A DNA stretch of 64,000 nt from Rhodoferax sp. (GTDB taxonomy: Bacteria; Pseudomonadota; Gammaproteobacteria; Burkholderiales; Burkholderiaceae_C): NCBI RefSeq assembly GCF_013297935.1, contig NZ_JAAFIX010000005.1:124001-188000 (forward strand), written 5' to 3'. A program made the position numbers and the translations under genes. This document shows, in pieces, positions 8,526 through 18,456 of the stretch. The notes below the pieces were generated by a model, which did not search any database, was not told where the DNA came from, and saw only the letters and a program-made list of their open reading frames with translations. Each line of letters starts with the position of its first letter. Within the stretch, counting starts at the first letter, position 1.

Positions 8526-9476
8526 GTGAACGCGAAATCCGGGAAAGATAGCAAGGCCAAAGAGGCCCCCACCAAAGCCAAGCCTCCTGCAAAAAAGGCC
8601 GCAGCCCCAGTTGCCGTCAAGGCCGCTGCCAAATCCACCGCCAAGCCGGTTGCTAAAACAGCCGCTAAAGCACCTGTCGCTACCCCCATGAGCAGCCCAG
8701 CCGCTGTCAAAAAACCGGTTCCTGCCCCTGTGAAAACTTCTACCAAAGTCGCTGAAAAAGCACCCGTCAAGTCCACTGTCAAAGCGGCGGCTCCTGCAAA
8801 GGCGAAAGCTGTAGTGGAGAAGGTCGCTGCCAAAGTCGTGGCGGCGCCTGTTGCTGCTCCTGTCGTGGCTGCGCCTGCGAAAGCCGGGCGCCCCTCTTCA
8901 CGCTTGGCGCAGCTGACCGTGCCGTCCATGGCGCAGTCTGTGGCGTCAACCGCTGCAAAAGCGAGTTATAACCAGTCTATGTCGTCCCCTGTTATTGCCC
9001 CCGTGATCCCTGCTATTGTGAAAAAAGACGCGAAACTTGCCAATAATTGGAAAAACAAAACGGTGACCGAAATGACGGATGCTGAACTGTTGGCGATGCC
9101 TGATTCTGAATACATGAACGAGATGCAGATGGCCTACTTCCGTCTGAAGCTTGTTGAGCTCAAGCGTGGCATTTTGGCCAGTGCCGGAGAGACGACCGAG
9201 CACCTGCGTGAAGACACATCGGTGGTGCCTGATCCTGCGGATCGTGCAACGATTGAGGAAGAGCACGCCTTGGAGCTGCGTACACGGGACCGCGAGCGCA
9301 AGCTGCTGAAGAAAATCGAGCAGTCCATCGGCCGCATTGATTCAGGCGACTATGGCTACTGCGATGAAACCGGTGAGCCCATCGGCGTCGGCCGGTTGTT
9401 GGCACGCCCCACCGCGACCTTGTCGCTCGAAGCGCAGCAGCGCCGTGAACTCAAGCAGAAAATGTTCGGGGATTAA
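8526..9476 (+). CDS. dksA: DksA-type RNA polymerase-binding transcription factor with long basic N-terminal tail
   Basis: Binds the RNA polymerase secondary channel and, with ppGpp, adjusts rRNA and biosynthetic promoters. The C-terminal 145 residues form the DksA body: coiled coil, tip motif DPADRA (DxxDxA) and a zinc-finger region reading YGYCDETGEPIGVGRLLARP, in which only one of the four zinc cysteines of E. coli DksA remains. About 165 residues of Lys/Ala/Pro-rich sequence precede it. I chose GTG 8526 because AGGAG sits 7 nt upstream. ATG 8370 (GGGAG, 4 nt) would add 52 poorly conserved-looking residues and cannot be excluded. Confidence 0.85.
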   Translation: MNAKSGKDSKAKEAPTKAKPPAKKAAAPVAVKAAAKSTAKPVAKTAAKAPVATPMSSPAAVKKPVPAPVKTSTKVAEKAPVKSTVKAAAPAKAKAVVEKVAAKVVAAPVAAPVVAAPAKAGRPSSRLAQLTVPSMAQSVASTAAKASYNQSMSSPVIAPVIPAIVKKDAKLANNWKNKTVTEMTDAELLAMPDSEYMNEMQMAYFRLKLVELKRGILASAGETTEHLREDTSVVPDPADRATIEEEHALELRTRDRERKLLKKIEQSIGRIDSGDYGYCDETGEPIGVGRLLARPTATLSLEAQQRRELKQKMFGD

Positions 9477-9508
9477 TCCTCCGGCACTCCCAACTATTCA
9501 CGGCGGAT

Positions 9509-11299
9509 ATGGCAACTAAAGACGAGCGACCCGGCCTCCTTTCGAAGGTGGCGATGTTCGTCCGCAATCCGACCAAGGACTGGTCGGAGTTGTCACGGAC
9601 CGATACCGAGCCCGACAGTGCCTATGACAAACAAGCCCTGAAGGCGATGATCGAGCGCAAGCGGCAAAACGATTTTGTTCGCAAGCGTGAGTTTGATCAG
9701 CTGCGTAAATTGCGTAATCGGGACCCTTCGGCCGCGGCGAACCTTGCCCGACCCTCTTTCTTTCAGAGCAGCATTCCCACGGATCCGGATGGTCGGGCTG
9801 TGACGCTCAAGAAGATTGACGAAATCGAAGCCCAGATGTCCAAGCAGTGGTGGAAGGGCAAGCAAGACGCCATGACGGGTGCCCAGCCTGCCGCGATGTC
9901 GGGTATGCCGGTACCCATGCCGGCGGCACCCGCCCTGACACCCGATGATTCCATCCCGGAAACTGAAGCGTTTCCGATGTCCATTCCCTCACCCGCTGAG
10001 GCGACGGGGACTCACCACCCGCAGCGCCGCCCTGTACCGGCGGCGTTTTCATCGGGTCCTCAGACAGAATATGCGCCGACCGTGATGGGGGCCGGCATGC
10101 CGCCGGTGTCTACGCACATACCGCTGGCACCCGTGGTGACGGGTACGGTCTCGCACATTACTGCCGATGTGTCGGAGGTCAGCTTCTCCTCGTCGAAGTT
10201 GTTTGCGATGGATGTGGCTGATATGACCACCGACCCGGAGCTCGAAGAGGCCGCTATCCGCTTTGCCAACGGTGACGATGCAGGCGCTGAAAGCGGTCTG
10301 CTGGAGGCCTTGCAGCGTGGAACGCCGGACGCTGAAATTGCTTTCAATTGGGCGGCTGCGCTCATGGATTTGTACCGTGCCACCCAGAATCGCGACAAGT
10401 TCGACTGGGCTACGGTGGAGTTCGCCCATCTTTGGAATGGTCGCGTCCCCGGTTGGGAAGTCATGATTCTGGATACCGCATTCGGATCCGACACGACGGC
10501 AGCGGCCCCCTTTGTGCCAGAGTCGGTACCAGGCGAGTTCGGCACGGAGGCCGCCATGTGGACCAGTCCTGCTGTGCTGGATGTGGCTGCGATGGAGTCC
10601 TTGCGCTCGGTCTTGGCAAGCCAAGCGATGCCGTGGACGCTCGCTTGGGGTGGCGTGCGGCGTATCGACCCTGAGGCCATGGGCTTGTTGGGCGGACTTT
10701 TCTCCAGTCTTTGTGATGAGCCGGTTGCCTTGCGATTCGTGGGCGCAGATGCGCTTCTCGAGGCACTGAAAGCGGCGACACCCTCTTCCGTCAGATCGGT
10801 AGAGTCGTCATGGTGGAATGTGCGCCTGAATGCCTTGCGGACCATGCAGCTGCTCGATGAGTTTGAGCTGGTGGCACTGGACTACTGCGTTACCTATGAG
10901 GTCTCGCCCCCCGCATGGGAGCCGCCGCGCTGTGACTACGCGACGTGGAGCCCTCGCGCTGTGGGTGGGTCAACGGCCGATTTCATTGCGACAGTGCCTA
11001 TGGGTCTGGGTACCGTTACGGTCAGCAGTCAGGAGTTGCGTGGTGAGGTCTTGGGTGACGCGGCGGCCCTGCTGGCTGGCTTAGACAGCGCGAAAGATGC
11101 GTCCAACAACTTGTCGATCTCGTGCCGGTTTCTCGTGCGGGTGGACTTCGCGGCGGCAGGAAGCATTTTGAACTGGGTTGCCCTGCGGCAAGCCGAGGGC
11201 TGTATGGTGCAGTTTCAAGACGTTCACCGCCTGGCCGCCGCTTTCTTTAATGTGATCGGTATCGGCGAACACGCCCGGATAATTCCCCGCGCGCTGTAA
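9509..11299 (+). CDS. Uncharacterised protein with two STAS-like segments (596 aa)
   Basis: No enzyme motif is visible. The N-terminal 90 residues are charged and helical (KQALKAMIERKRQNDFVRKR), followed by a Pro/Ala/Met-rich linker (about 115-210). A segment at about 360-425 (RIDPEAMGLLGGLFSSL) and the last 60 residues (VDFAAAGSILNWVAL and FNVIGIGEHARI) resemble STAS domains, as in anti-anti-sigma factors and MlaB. Residues 240-330 look like a TPR-like helical stretch. It lies between dksA and hslV in the same orientation. A role in protein-protein regulation is plausible but unproven. Confidence 0.6.
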   Translation: MATKDERPGLLSKVAMFVRNPTKDWSELSRTDTEPDSAYDKQALKAMIERKRQNDFVRKREFDQLRKLRNRDPSAAANLARPSFFQSSIPTDPDGRAVTLKKIDEIEAQMSKQWWKGKQDAMTGAQPAAMSGMPVPMPAAPALTPDDSIPETEAFPMSIPSPAEATGTHHPQRRPVPAAFSSGPQTEYAPTVMGAGMPPVSTHIPLAPVVTGTVSHITADVSEVSFSSSKLFAMDVADMTTDPELEEAAIRFANGDDAGAESGLLEALQRGTPDAEIAFNWAAALMDLYRATQNRDKFDWATVEFAHLWNGRVPGWEVMILDTAFGSDTTAAAPFVPESVPGEFGTEAAMWTSPAVLDVAAMESLRSVLASQAMPWTLAWGGVRRIDPEAMGLLGGLFSSLCDEPVALRFVGADALLEALKAATPSSVRSVESSWWNVRLNALRTMQLLDEFELVALDYCVTYEVSPPAWEPPRCDYATWSPRAVGGSTADFIATVPMGLGTVTVSSQELRGEVLGDAAALLAGLDSAKDASNNLSISCRFLVRVDFAAAGSILNWVALRQAEGCMVQFQDVHRLAAAFFNVIGIGEHARIIPRAL

Positions 11300-11365
11300 C
11301 TTCGGTCGCGAGTTGGCGGCACCTCCCGGGCTTGCATTGCCCGCTTTCATCTTTATTTCTCTCCC

Positions 11366-11911
11366 ATGGAACAATTTCACGGAACCACCATCATCAGTGT
11401 GCGACGCCAAACCCCGGAGGGCGTGCAGGTCGCCATCGGAGGGGATGGGCAAGTCACATTGGGGCATATTGTTGTCAAAGGTACAGCGCGCAAAGTCCGC
11501 AAGCTCTACCATGGCAAGGTTTTGGCGGGGTTTGCCGGGGCAACAGCAGACGCTTTTACCTTGTTTGAGCGTTTTGAAGCCAAGTTGGAAAAGCACCAGG
11601 GCCATCTGGTGCGAGCCGCCATTGAACTCACCAAAGATTGGCGCACCGACCGCGTGTTGCGAAAGCTGGAGGCGATGCTGGCAGTCGCCGACAAAGATGC
11701 ATCCTTGATCATCACCGGCAATGGAGATGTGTTGGAGCCGGAGAATGGCATTGTCACCATCGGTTCGGGTGGTGCGTATGCCCAGGCGGCAGCGGTCGCT
11801 CTACTCAACCATTCGGATCTGCCCGCTGCAGAGATCGTGAAGCGCTCGCTGGAAATTGCCGGCGAACTGTGCATCTACACCAACATGCACCACACGATCG
11901 AGACCTTGTAA
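11366..11911 (+). CDS. hslV: ATP-dependent protease subunit HslV
   Basis: The threonine peptidase of the HslUV (ClpYQ) complex. After a short propeptide, MEQFHG, comes TTIISVRR, so the mature N-terminal catalytic threonine is Thr7. GGDGQVTLG and the conserved [12 protein letters not shown] are present. The 181 aa match the family length. It is followed 24 nt later by hslU, so the two are co-transcribed. Confidence 0.97.
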   Translation: MEQFHGTTIISVRRQTPEGVQVAIGGDGQVTLGHIVVKGTARKVRKLYHGKVLAGFAGATADAFTLFERFEAKLEKHQGHLVRAAIELTKDWRTDRVLRKLEAMLAVADKDASLIITGNGDVLEPENGIVTIGSGGAYAQAAAVALLNHSDLPAAEIVKRSLEIAGELCIYTNMHHTIETL

Positions 11912-11935
11912 TTTTTTGATTTCTGATTCGCTGTT

Positions 11936-13267
11936 ATGCAAACACTCACACCTCAAGGCATCGTTGCCGAGTTGGACAAACATATTGTTGGTCAGGCACA
12001 GGCCAAGCGCGCAGTCGCGATTGCCTTGCGCAACCGCTGGCGCCGCCAAATGGTGGAAGGGGATTTGCGCCAGGAAATCACGCCCAAAAACATCTTGATG
12101 ATCGGGCCCACCGGTGTCGGTAAAACCGAAATCGCCCGGCGACTCGCCCGGCTGGCGGATGCGCCTTTCATTAAGGTGGAAGCGACCAAATTTACCGAAG
12201 TCGGCTACGTGGGAAAAGATGTAGATGCCATCATCCGCGACTTGGCGGAAATAGCCATCAAGCAAACGAGAGAGCAGGAAAAGCACAAGGTGGCCCGTCG
12301 TGCCGAAGAGGCCGCGGAAGAGCGCATCCTGGACATCCTGGTGCCCCTGCCACGGGGAGATGGCAGCTCGTCTGTGACAGACTCGCCGGAGAGCAGCACC
12401 CGACAGACCTTCCGCAAGAAGCTGCGGGAGGGGCAACTTGATGACCGCGAGATTGAGTTAGATCTCGCCATGCCTGCGCCCAATCTCGAAGTCATGGGGC
12501 CAGCGGGTATGGAGGAAATGACAGAGCAACTTCGCGGGCTGTTCGGCCAGATAGGGCAAGGCAAAAAGCAGACCCGCAAGTTGCGAATTGCCGAGGCTGC
12601 GAAGCTCCTGGCCGAGGAAGAGGCCGCCAAGTTGGTCAACGAAGAGCACATCAAGACCCAAGCGATCCAGAACTTGGAGCAAAGCGGCATTGTGTTTATC
12701 GATGAAATTGATAAGGTCACCTCCCGCAGTGAGGGGAGTGGCGCCGAGGTGTCCCGGCAAGGGGTGCAGCGCGACCTGCTTCCGTTGGTGGAGGGAACCA
12801 CCGTTACCACCAAATACGGCATGGTGAAAACGGACCACATTTTGTTTGTTGCATCGGGTGCTTTTCACCTGAGCAAGCCCAGTGATTTGATTCCGGAGTT
12901 GCAAGGGCGCTTTCCCATCCGGGTCGAATTGCAATCCCTGTCGATTCAGGACTTTGAAGCTATCTTGACGCAGACCCACGCGTCGTTGATCAAGCAATAC
13001 CAGGCACTTCTGGCCACCGAGGGGGTGAAGCTGGAATTCACGCCCCAAGGCATAACCCGTTTGGCCCAGATAGCGTTTGAGGTCAATGAGCGCACTGAAA
13101 ACATCGGCGCCCGCCGTTTGGCCACGGTCATGGAGCGACTGCTCGATGACGTGAGCTTCAATGCGGATGATCTGGGCGGACAAACAGTCCAGATCGATGC
13201 CGACTATGTTGAGCAACGTCTGGGAGCGCTCAGCCAGGACGAAGATTTGTCCCGATTTATTCTGTGA
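11936..13267 (+). CDS. hslU: HslUV protease ATPase subunit HslU
   Basis: AAA+ unfoldase that feeds substrates to HslV. Walker [16 protein letters not shown], the pore motif region [16 protein letters not shown], Walker [11 protein letters not shown] and the sensor segment [13 protein letters not shown] (here [13 protein letters not shown]) are present. A helical I-domain separates Walker A and B, as usual. The C-terminus EDLSRFIL is the conserved tail that inserts into HslV. At 443 aa it is full length. Confidence 0.97.
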   Translation: MQTLTPQGIVAELDKHIVGQAQAKRAVAIALRNRWRRQMVEGDLRQEITPKNILMIGPTGVGKTEIARRLARLADAPFIKVEATKFTEVGYVGKDVDAIIRDLAEIAIKQTREQEKHKVARRAEEAAEERILDILVPLPRGDGSSSVTDSPESSTRQTFRKKLREGQLDDREIELDLAMPAPNLEVMGPAGMEEMTEQLRGLFGQIGQGKKQTRKLRIAEAAKLLAEEEAAKLVNEEHIKTQAIQNLEQSGIVFIDEIDKVTSRSEGSGAEVSRQGVQRDLLPLVEGTTVTTKYGMVKTDHILFVASGAFHLSKPSDLIPELQGRFPIRVELQSLSIQDFEAILTQTHASLIKQYQALLATEGVKLEFTPQGITRLAQIAFEVNERTENIGARRLATVMERLLDDVSFNADDLGGQTVQIDADYVEQRLGALSQDEDLSRFIL

Positions 13268-13419
13268 TTCGTGAAAAAACGGATAAACGGTATTCGCTTC
13301 AAGCATCACTTTCAGAGCCACTGCTAAGTGCTTAATTTAGAACGGTTTTTGAGGTCTCGCAGCCTTTAGAAACGCGTCTAAGTCCTTGATTTCATTGGAA
13401 AAAATTCGCGCAAGGCATC

Positions 13420-13480
13420 TTGCGAATAACCCTTTTGCTGATACAGTGCAAAAAAGTGCAATTAAGTGGTGAAAAGTGCC
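13420..13480 (+). promoter_or_regulatory. mraZ promoter with four tandem MraZ-type boxes
   Basis: A candidate promoter TTGCGA (13420-13425), 16 bp, TACAGT (13442-13447) lies in the 260-nt gap before mraZ. Four GTG-centred repeats begin at 13446, 13456, 13466 and 13476 (CAGTGC, AAGTGC, AAGTGG, AAGTGC), exactly 10 bp apart, so they face one side of the helix. MraZ proteins bind three or more short direct repeats at this spacing. The array overlaps the -10 and start region, which fits autorepression of the whole dcw operon. Confidence 0.7.
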
Positions 13481-13527
13481 CTGAAATTGCTGTTTGAATG
13501 CCGTCGCAGTGAAAAGGTGGTTCTTCC

Positions 13528-13956
13528 GTGTTCCAAGGGGCTTCGTCTCTCAGTCTTGATGCCAAAGGTCGCCTGTCGGTGCCGACACGGCATCGTGACG
13601 TCTTGAGCGCGACTGCGGCCGGCCAACTCACGATCACCAAACACCCGCACGGATGCTTGATGGTGTTTCCGCGCCCCGAGTGGGAGAAATTCCGGGAGCG
13701 TATTGCTGCGCTGCCCATGTCGGCGCAGTGGTGGAAGCGGATATTTCTCGGAAATGCCATGGATGTCGACATGGATGGCACCGGTCGTGTCCTGATTTCC
13801 CCTGAGCTCCGCGAATCTGCCGGAATTGCCAAAGACACCATGCTGCTTGGCATGGGGAATCATTTTGAGTTGTGGGACAAAGCGACCTACGACGAACAAG
13901 AGGCCAAGGCGATGCAGGGCGAGATGCCCGATGTCTTCAAGGACTTTTCTTTTTAA
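13528..13956 (+). CDS. mraZ: Transcriptional regulator MraZ
   Basis: First gene of the dcw cluster: a double AbrB/SpoVT-like DNA-binding protein that represses its own operon. Both half-domains show the signature: [15 protein letters not shown] near residue 11 and [19 protein letters not shown] near residue 80. It starts at GTG 13528 with AAAAGGTGG about 8 nt upstream. The 142 aa fit the family. rsmH follows after 9 nt. Confidence 0.95.
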   Translation: MFQGASSLSLDAKGRLSVPTRHRDVLSATAAGQLTITKHPHGCLMVFPRPEWEKFRERIAALPMSAQWWKRIFLGNAMDVDMDGTGRVLISPELRESAGIAKDTMLLGMGNHFELWDKATYDEQEAKAMQGEMPDVFKDFSF

Positions 13957-13965
13957 GGCCTGACG

Positions 13966-14901
13966 GTGGAAGCTCCTCGGATCCATACCACCGTGCTGTT
14001 GAACGAAGCGGTTGATGCCTTGTTCAGCGACGGCGGCACCCCCTTTGCCTCGGCGGCTCAAGCGACCTACGTGGACGCAACCTTCGGTCGCGGCGGTCAT
14101 TCGCGGCTGATTTTGTCGCGCCTCGACAGCGCAGGCCGGCTGATTGCATTTGATCGCGATCCCGAGGCGGTAGCCCAGGCGGCGTTGGTAGATGACAGCC
14201 GGTTTTCTATCCGCCACGAGGGCTTTTCCAATCTCGGGGTACTCGCCCCGGGCAGTGTCGGCGGTTTGCTGATGGATTTGGGGGTGAGTTCGCCCCAGAT
14301 CGATAGTCCGGAGCGGGGCTTCAGCTTCCGCTTTGAAGGTCCTTTGGACATGCGCATGGACACCACGCGCGGTGAGAGTGTGGCCCAGTGGCTGGAAACA
14401 GCCGAGATCAATCAAATCGCGGAGGTGATACGTGAATATGGTGAAGAACGGTTTGCTGGGGCAATTGCAAAGGCGATTGTTGCTCGCCGACAGGAACGGG
14501 GGCCAATTTCAACCACCTCCGAGTTGGCCCAACTCGTGGCTGACACGGTCAAAACCCGCGAGCCGGGCCAGAACCCTGCAACGCGCACATTTCAGGCTTT
14601 TCGGATTTTCATCAACGCCGAGCTTGAGGAGTTGCAACAGGCGTTAGCGGCGAGTCTGGATGTGCTGGAGCCGGGTGGTCGGCTTGCTGTGATCAGCTTC
14701 CATTCATTGGAAGACCGCATCGTGAAGCAATTTATCGCCAAGCACTCCAAGGAAGAGTACGACCGCCGCGCACCTTTTGCCGCGCCGAAAGTCATGAAGC
14801 TCAAGGCTTTGGGACGCATCAAGCCGTCTGCCGAGGAGGTTGCTGCGAACCCGCGTTCGCGTAGTGCGATTTTGCGCGTAGCGCAAAGGATGCCGGCATG
14901 A
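13966..14901 (+). CDS. rsmH: 16S rRNA (cytosine(1402)-N4)-methyltransferase
   Basis: Methylates N4 of C1402 in the ribosomal P site. Motifs: [13 protein letters not shown], the SAM loop [41 protein letters not shown] and the late [14 protein letters not shown]. It starts at GTG 13966. At 311 aa it is the normal size. Its stop overlaps the ftsL start (ATGA). Confidence 0.97.
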   Translation: MEAPRIHTTVLLNEAVDALFSDGGTPFASAAQATYVDATFGRGGHSRLILSRLDSAGRLIAFDRDPEAVAQAALVDDSRFSIRHEGFSNLGVLAPGSVGGLLMDLGVSSPQIDSPERGFSFRFEGPLDMRMDTTRGESVAQWLETAEINQIAEVIREYGEERFAGAIAKAIVARRQERGPISTTSELAQLVADTVKTREPGQNPATRTFQAFRIFINAELEELQQALAASLDVLEPGGRLAVISFHSLEDRIVKQFIAKHSKEEYDRRAPFAAPKVMKLKALGRIKPSAEEVAANPRSRSAILRVAQRMPA

Positions 14902-15215
14902 TCCGCATCAACCTCATGCTCATGGTGGCGGTGGTTATCAGTGCGCTCTACCTGGTGGGCGTGCAGTATGAATCGCGTCGTCTTTTCACGGAGTTGGACA
15001 AAGCGCGCGCCGATTCGCGTCGCCTGGAAACCGAATTCGGGCGCTTGCAGGTCGCTAAAAGAGAGCAGGCCACCTCGGCCCGTGTCGAGCAGCTTGCCCG
15101 CGAAAAGTTGCAGATGCGGCAGGTTACCCCGGCGATTACGAGCTACGTCACTTACACCGCACCGGCTGCAAAAAGTGTCCCTGAGACACTGCCAGCCAAG
15201 AAGGGCGCCGAGTGA
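14898..15215 (+). CDS. ftsL: Cell division protein FtsL
   Basis: Bitopic divisome protein that works with FtsB and FtsQ. One N-terminal membrane segment (about residues 4-22, [18 protein letters not shown]) has almost no cytoplasmic part. It is followed by a periplasmic coiled coil ([19 protein letters not shown]) and a short tail. The 105 aa and the position between rsmH and ftsI are canonical. Overlaps of 4 nt exist at both ends. Confidence 0.93.
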   Translation: MIRINLMLMVAVVISALYLVGVQYESRRLFTELDKARADSRRLETEFGRLQVAKREQATSARVEQLAREKLQMRQVTPAITSYVTYTAPAAKSVPETLPAKKGAE

Positions 15216-16957
15216 CACGCCGCGGCATTCAGTACACCTCCAGCCCGTTGCTGGCCAGCCGCACACCGGTGTGGCGCAGCAAGTTCGTGGTGGGCGCCAT
15301 TGCGCTGGGCTTTACCGGTCTGGTAGCCCGGGCTGCCTACATTCAGGTGTACGCCAATGACTTTTTTATCAAGCAGGGTGAAGTGCGTTTTGCGCGCACG
15401 ATCGATCTTCCTGCGGACCGGGGCCGTATCCTGGATCGCAATGGGCTGATCCTCGGCTCCAGCGTTCCGGCGCCCAGCATCTGGGCCATTCCGGAAGACG
15501 TGGCTCTCGAAAAAGGCCAGCTCACGCAGCTGGCCAAGCTGTTGGATATGCCGGCGGCTGACATCTCCAAGAAGCTGGCCGATGAAGACAAATCATTTGT
15601 CTGGATCAAGCGGCAGGTGGATGCCGATGTCGCCAAGAAAATCGCCGAGCTCAATATCAAGGGCATCTACCAGCGCAAGGAATACAAGCGGCAATACCCC
15701 GAAGGCGAAGCTGCGGCGCACATTGTCGGTTTCACGAATGTGGAGGACAACGGCCAAGAGGGCGTCGAGCTTATGTTCAACAAGGAGTTGTTAGGCCGCC
15801 CCGGCATGCGCCACGTGATCAAGGACCGGTTGGGGCGCGCCGTGGAAAACGTAGGCGAAACCGTTGCGCCGGTGCCAGGGCGTGATTTGCAGCTCAGCAT
15901 TGACAGCAAAGTGCAGTTCTTTGCCTACCAGAAGCTGCGCGAAGCGGTGACCACCAACAAGGCCAAGGCAGGAAGCGTGGTGGTGTTGGATGCCATCACC
16001 GGCGAGGTGCTGGCCCTTGCCAACTACCCCAGCTACACCCCCGACAAGCGCAAGAATCTGACCGGCGAGCAACTGCGTAACCGCGCCCTGACCGATACGT
16101 TTGAGCCCGGCTCGGTCATGAAGCCGTTCACGGTGGGCTTGGCCTTGGACACCGGCCGTGTCAAGCCCAGCACCGTGATCGACACTGCACCCGGCTCCGT
16201 CACGATCACGGGGGCCACCATCCGCGACTCCCATCCCCATGGAGCCTTGACTGTAGAGCAGGTGATTCAGGTGTCCAGCAACGTGGGCACCACCAAACTC
16301 GCCATGCAAATGCCTGCGAGCGAGATGTGGCAAACCTTTTCCCAAGCGGGTTTCGGGCAGAAGCCACAGGTCGAATTTCCCGGCGTCGTGTCCGGCCGGC
16401 TCCGTCCCTACAAGTCGTGGCGGCCCATTGAGCAAGCCACGGTTTCTTATGGGTACGGCATGTCGGCCTCCCTGTTCCAGATGGTGCGCTCTTACACCGT
16501 GTTTTCCCATGGCGGGCAGATCATTCCGGCCACTCTGCTGAAAACCAGTACGCCCGCCGTGGGCGTACAGGTGTTTTCGGAGCAAACAGCTGCCCGGGTC
16601 CGTCACATGTTGAAAATGGCTGCGGGCCCTGGCGGTACGGCCCCGAAAGCCCAGACCATCGGGTACTCGGTGGGCGGAAAGTCCGGTACCGCTTACAAGC
16701 AAATCGGCAAAGGCTACGGTTCTGATGGCAACCGCAAGTACCGCAGTTGGTTTGTCGGCATGGCCCCGATCGACGAGCCGCGCATCATTGTGGGCGTCAT
16801 GCTCGATGAGCCAAGCGCCGGCAAATACTATGGCGGCGAAGTGGCCGCACCTGTTTTTAGCGAAACCGTGCAACAGACCTTGCGCATGATGGGTGTGCAG
16901 CCCGATATGGCAGTGCAGCCGCATATCCAAGCCTCCACCGTGGAGGAAAGTTTCTGA
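15212..16957 (+). CDS. ftsI: Septal peptidoglycan transpeptidase FtsI (PBP3)
   Basis: Class B penicillin-binding protein that cross-links septal peptidoglycan with FtsW. An N-terminal anchor (KFVVGAIALGFTGLVARAA) precedes the pedestal domain (LPADRGRILDRNG) and the transpeptidase with active Ser in FEPGSVMKPF (SxxK), SSN in QVSSNVGT, and KSGT in GGKSGTAYK. Starts at GTG 15212, overlapping the ftsL stop (GTGA). 581 aa. Confidence 0.97.
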   Translation: MTRRGIQYTSSPLLASRTPVWRSKFVVGAIALGFTGLVARAAYIQVYANDFFIKQGEVRFARTIDLPADRGRILDRNGLILGSSVPAPSIWAIPEDVALEKGQLTQLAKLLDMPAADISKKLADEDKSFVWIKRQVDADVAKKIAELNIKGIYQRKEYKRQYPEGEAAAHIVGFTNVEDNGQEGVELMFNKELLGRPGMRHVIKDRLGRAVENVGETVAPVPGRDLQLSIDSKVQFFAYQKLREAVTTNKAKAGSVVVLDAITGEVLALANYPSYTPDKRKNLTGEQLRNRALTDTFEPGSVMKPFTVGLALDTGRVKPSTVIDTAPGSVTITGATIRDSHPHGALTVEQVIQVSSNVGTTKLAMQMPASEMWQTFSQAGFGQKPQVEFPGVVSGRLRPYKSWRPIEQATVSYGYGMSASLFQMVRSYTVFSHGGQIIPATLLKTSTPAVGVQVFSEQTAARVRHMLKMAAGPGGTAPKAQTIGYSVGGKSGTAYKQIGKGYGSDGNRKYRSWFVGMAPIDEPRIIVGVMLDEPSAGKYYGGEVAAPVFSETVQQTLRMMGVQPDMAVQPHIQASTVEESF

Positions 16958-18456
16958 TGCCCGTGTTCACTCAGGCCCCTCAAGCGGTTGCATGGCTGCG
17001 TGAGCGCGGAGTGCAGTCTTTGACGACGGACAGTCGCGAGGCCGGCATGAGCGACGCCTTTATCGCGTGGCCCGGTGCCGCAACAGATCCGCGCCGCTTT
17101 GTGCCTGCCGCCTTGGCGCAGGGCGCGCTCGCCTGTGTGGTGGAGCAGGCAGGGGCGGATGCCTTGGGCCTTGACCCGGCCCGCGTGGCCACCTTTGCAG
17201 GCCTGAAAGCGGGCTCAGGCCCGATCGCCGCGGAGTTTTACGGAGCCCCCTCCCAGGAGCTGGCGGTGTTGGCTGTCACGGGCACCAACGGCAAGACCAG
17301 CACGGCTTGGTGGCTGGCGCAGGCCTTGGCGTCTGTCGAGGGCGCGCAGGCCATGCCGTGCGGGGTCATAGGTACCCTCGGCGTCGGCCGTCCACCAGAA
17401 TTGACGACCACGGGGTTCACTACCCCTGACCCCGTCTTGCTGCAGAGAACCCTGCGTAGTTTTGTGGCGCAAGGGCTCAGCGCCTGTGCGATTGAGGCCT
17501 CGTCCATCGGCATCGAAGAAATGCGCATGGCGGGTACCCAGATTCACACCGCCATTTTTACCAACTTCACCCAAGACCATCTCGATTACCACGGCAGCAT
17601 GTCCGCCTACTGGGCCGCCAAGCGCGCGTTGTTTGCATGGAAGGGCCTCAAGGCCGCCGTTGTCAATGTGGACGACGACAAAGGTATGGAGCTGGCCACG
17701 GAGCTGGAGTCTTCGGGCTTGGATCTTTGGACCGTCGGGGTTCATCGCGCGGCCCGACTGCAAGCCCGCGACATCACCCACGCTGCAAAAGGCCTTGTTT
17801 TTGAGGTGGTGGAGGGCGCGCAAGCGGTGCGCCTGCAGTCGCAGGTCATCGGTAGCTACAACGTGTCCAACCTGTTGGGTGTGATCGCGACCATGCGTGC
17901 GCAAGGCATTGACCTGCACGCGGCAGTGACTGCGTGTGCCGAACTCTTGCCGGTGCCGGGCCGCATGGAGTGTGTGGGTGGCGATGGTGCGCCTTTGGTT
18001 GCGGTGGATTACGCCCATACCCCGGATGCGCTCGACCAGGCTCTGCGTGCTTTGCAGCCGGTCGCGCGCAGCCGCGGTGGCCGACTCTGGTGCGTCTTCG
18101 GCTGTGGCGGGGACCGTGATGCCACCAAGCGCCCCCTGATGGGTGCGGTGGCGGCCTCCCGCGCCGACCGCGCGGTGGTTACCAGTGACAACCCCCGGAG
18201 TGAAAAGCCGGAGTCCATCGTGGCGCAGATTCTTCTGGGCATGGTGGAGTGCCCGCATGCTGATGTGCAAGTAGACCGCGGCGAAGCCATCGCCCGCGCC
18301 ATTGCCGAAGCTGCTGCGCAAGATGTCGTGCTCCTGGCCGGCAAAGGCCATGAAGAGACGCAAGAAGTGGCAGGCATCAAAACCCCGTTTTCTGACCTTG
18401 CGCACGCCAAGGCCGCGCTCCAGCGGCGTCAAGCGATTCCCGGAGTTGCCGCATGA
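16957..18456 (+). CDS. murE: UDP-MurNAc-L-Ala-D-Glu:meso-diaminopimelate ligase
   Basis: Adds meso-DAP to the cytoplasmic peptidoglycan precursor. The ATP loop is VTGTNGKTSTAWW and the catalytic-lysine region is TTGFTTPDP to IEASSIG. The DNPR motif (VVTSDNPRSEKPESIV) indicates DAP rather than lysine. It is 499 aa. It starts 1 nt inside the ftsI stop (TGATG) and overlaps murF by 4 nt. dapF, earlier in this window, supplies its substrate. Confidence 0.96.
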   Translation: MPVFTQAPQAVAWLRERGVQSLTTDSREAGMSDAFIAWPGAATDPRRFVPAALAQGALACVVEQAGADALGLDPARVATFAGLKAGSGPIAAEFYGAPSQELAVLAVTGTNGKTSTAWWLAQALASVEGAQAMPCGVIGTLGVGRPPELTTTGFTTPDPVLLQRTLRSFVAQGLSACAIEASSIGIEEMRMAGTQIHTAIFTNFTQDHLDYHGSMSAYWAAKRALFAWKGLKAAVVNVDDDKGMELATELESSGLDLWTVGVHRAARLQARDITHAAKGLVFEVVEGAQAVRLQSQVIGSYNVSNLLGVIATMRAQGIDLHAAVTACAELLPVPGRMECVGGDGAPLVAVDYAHTPDALDQALRALQPVARSRGGRLWCVFGCGGDRDATKRPLMGAVAASRADRAVVTSDNPRSEKPESIVAQILLGMVECPHADVQVDRGEAIARAIAEAAAQDVVLLAGKGHEETQEVAGIKTPFSDLAHAKAALQRRQAIPGVAA

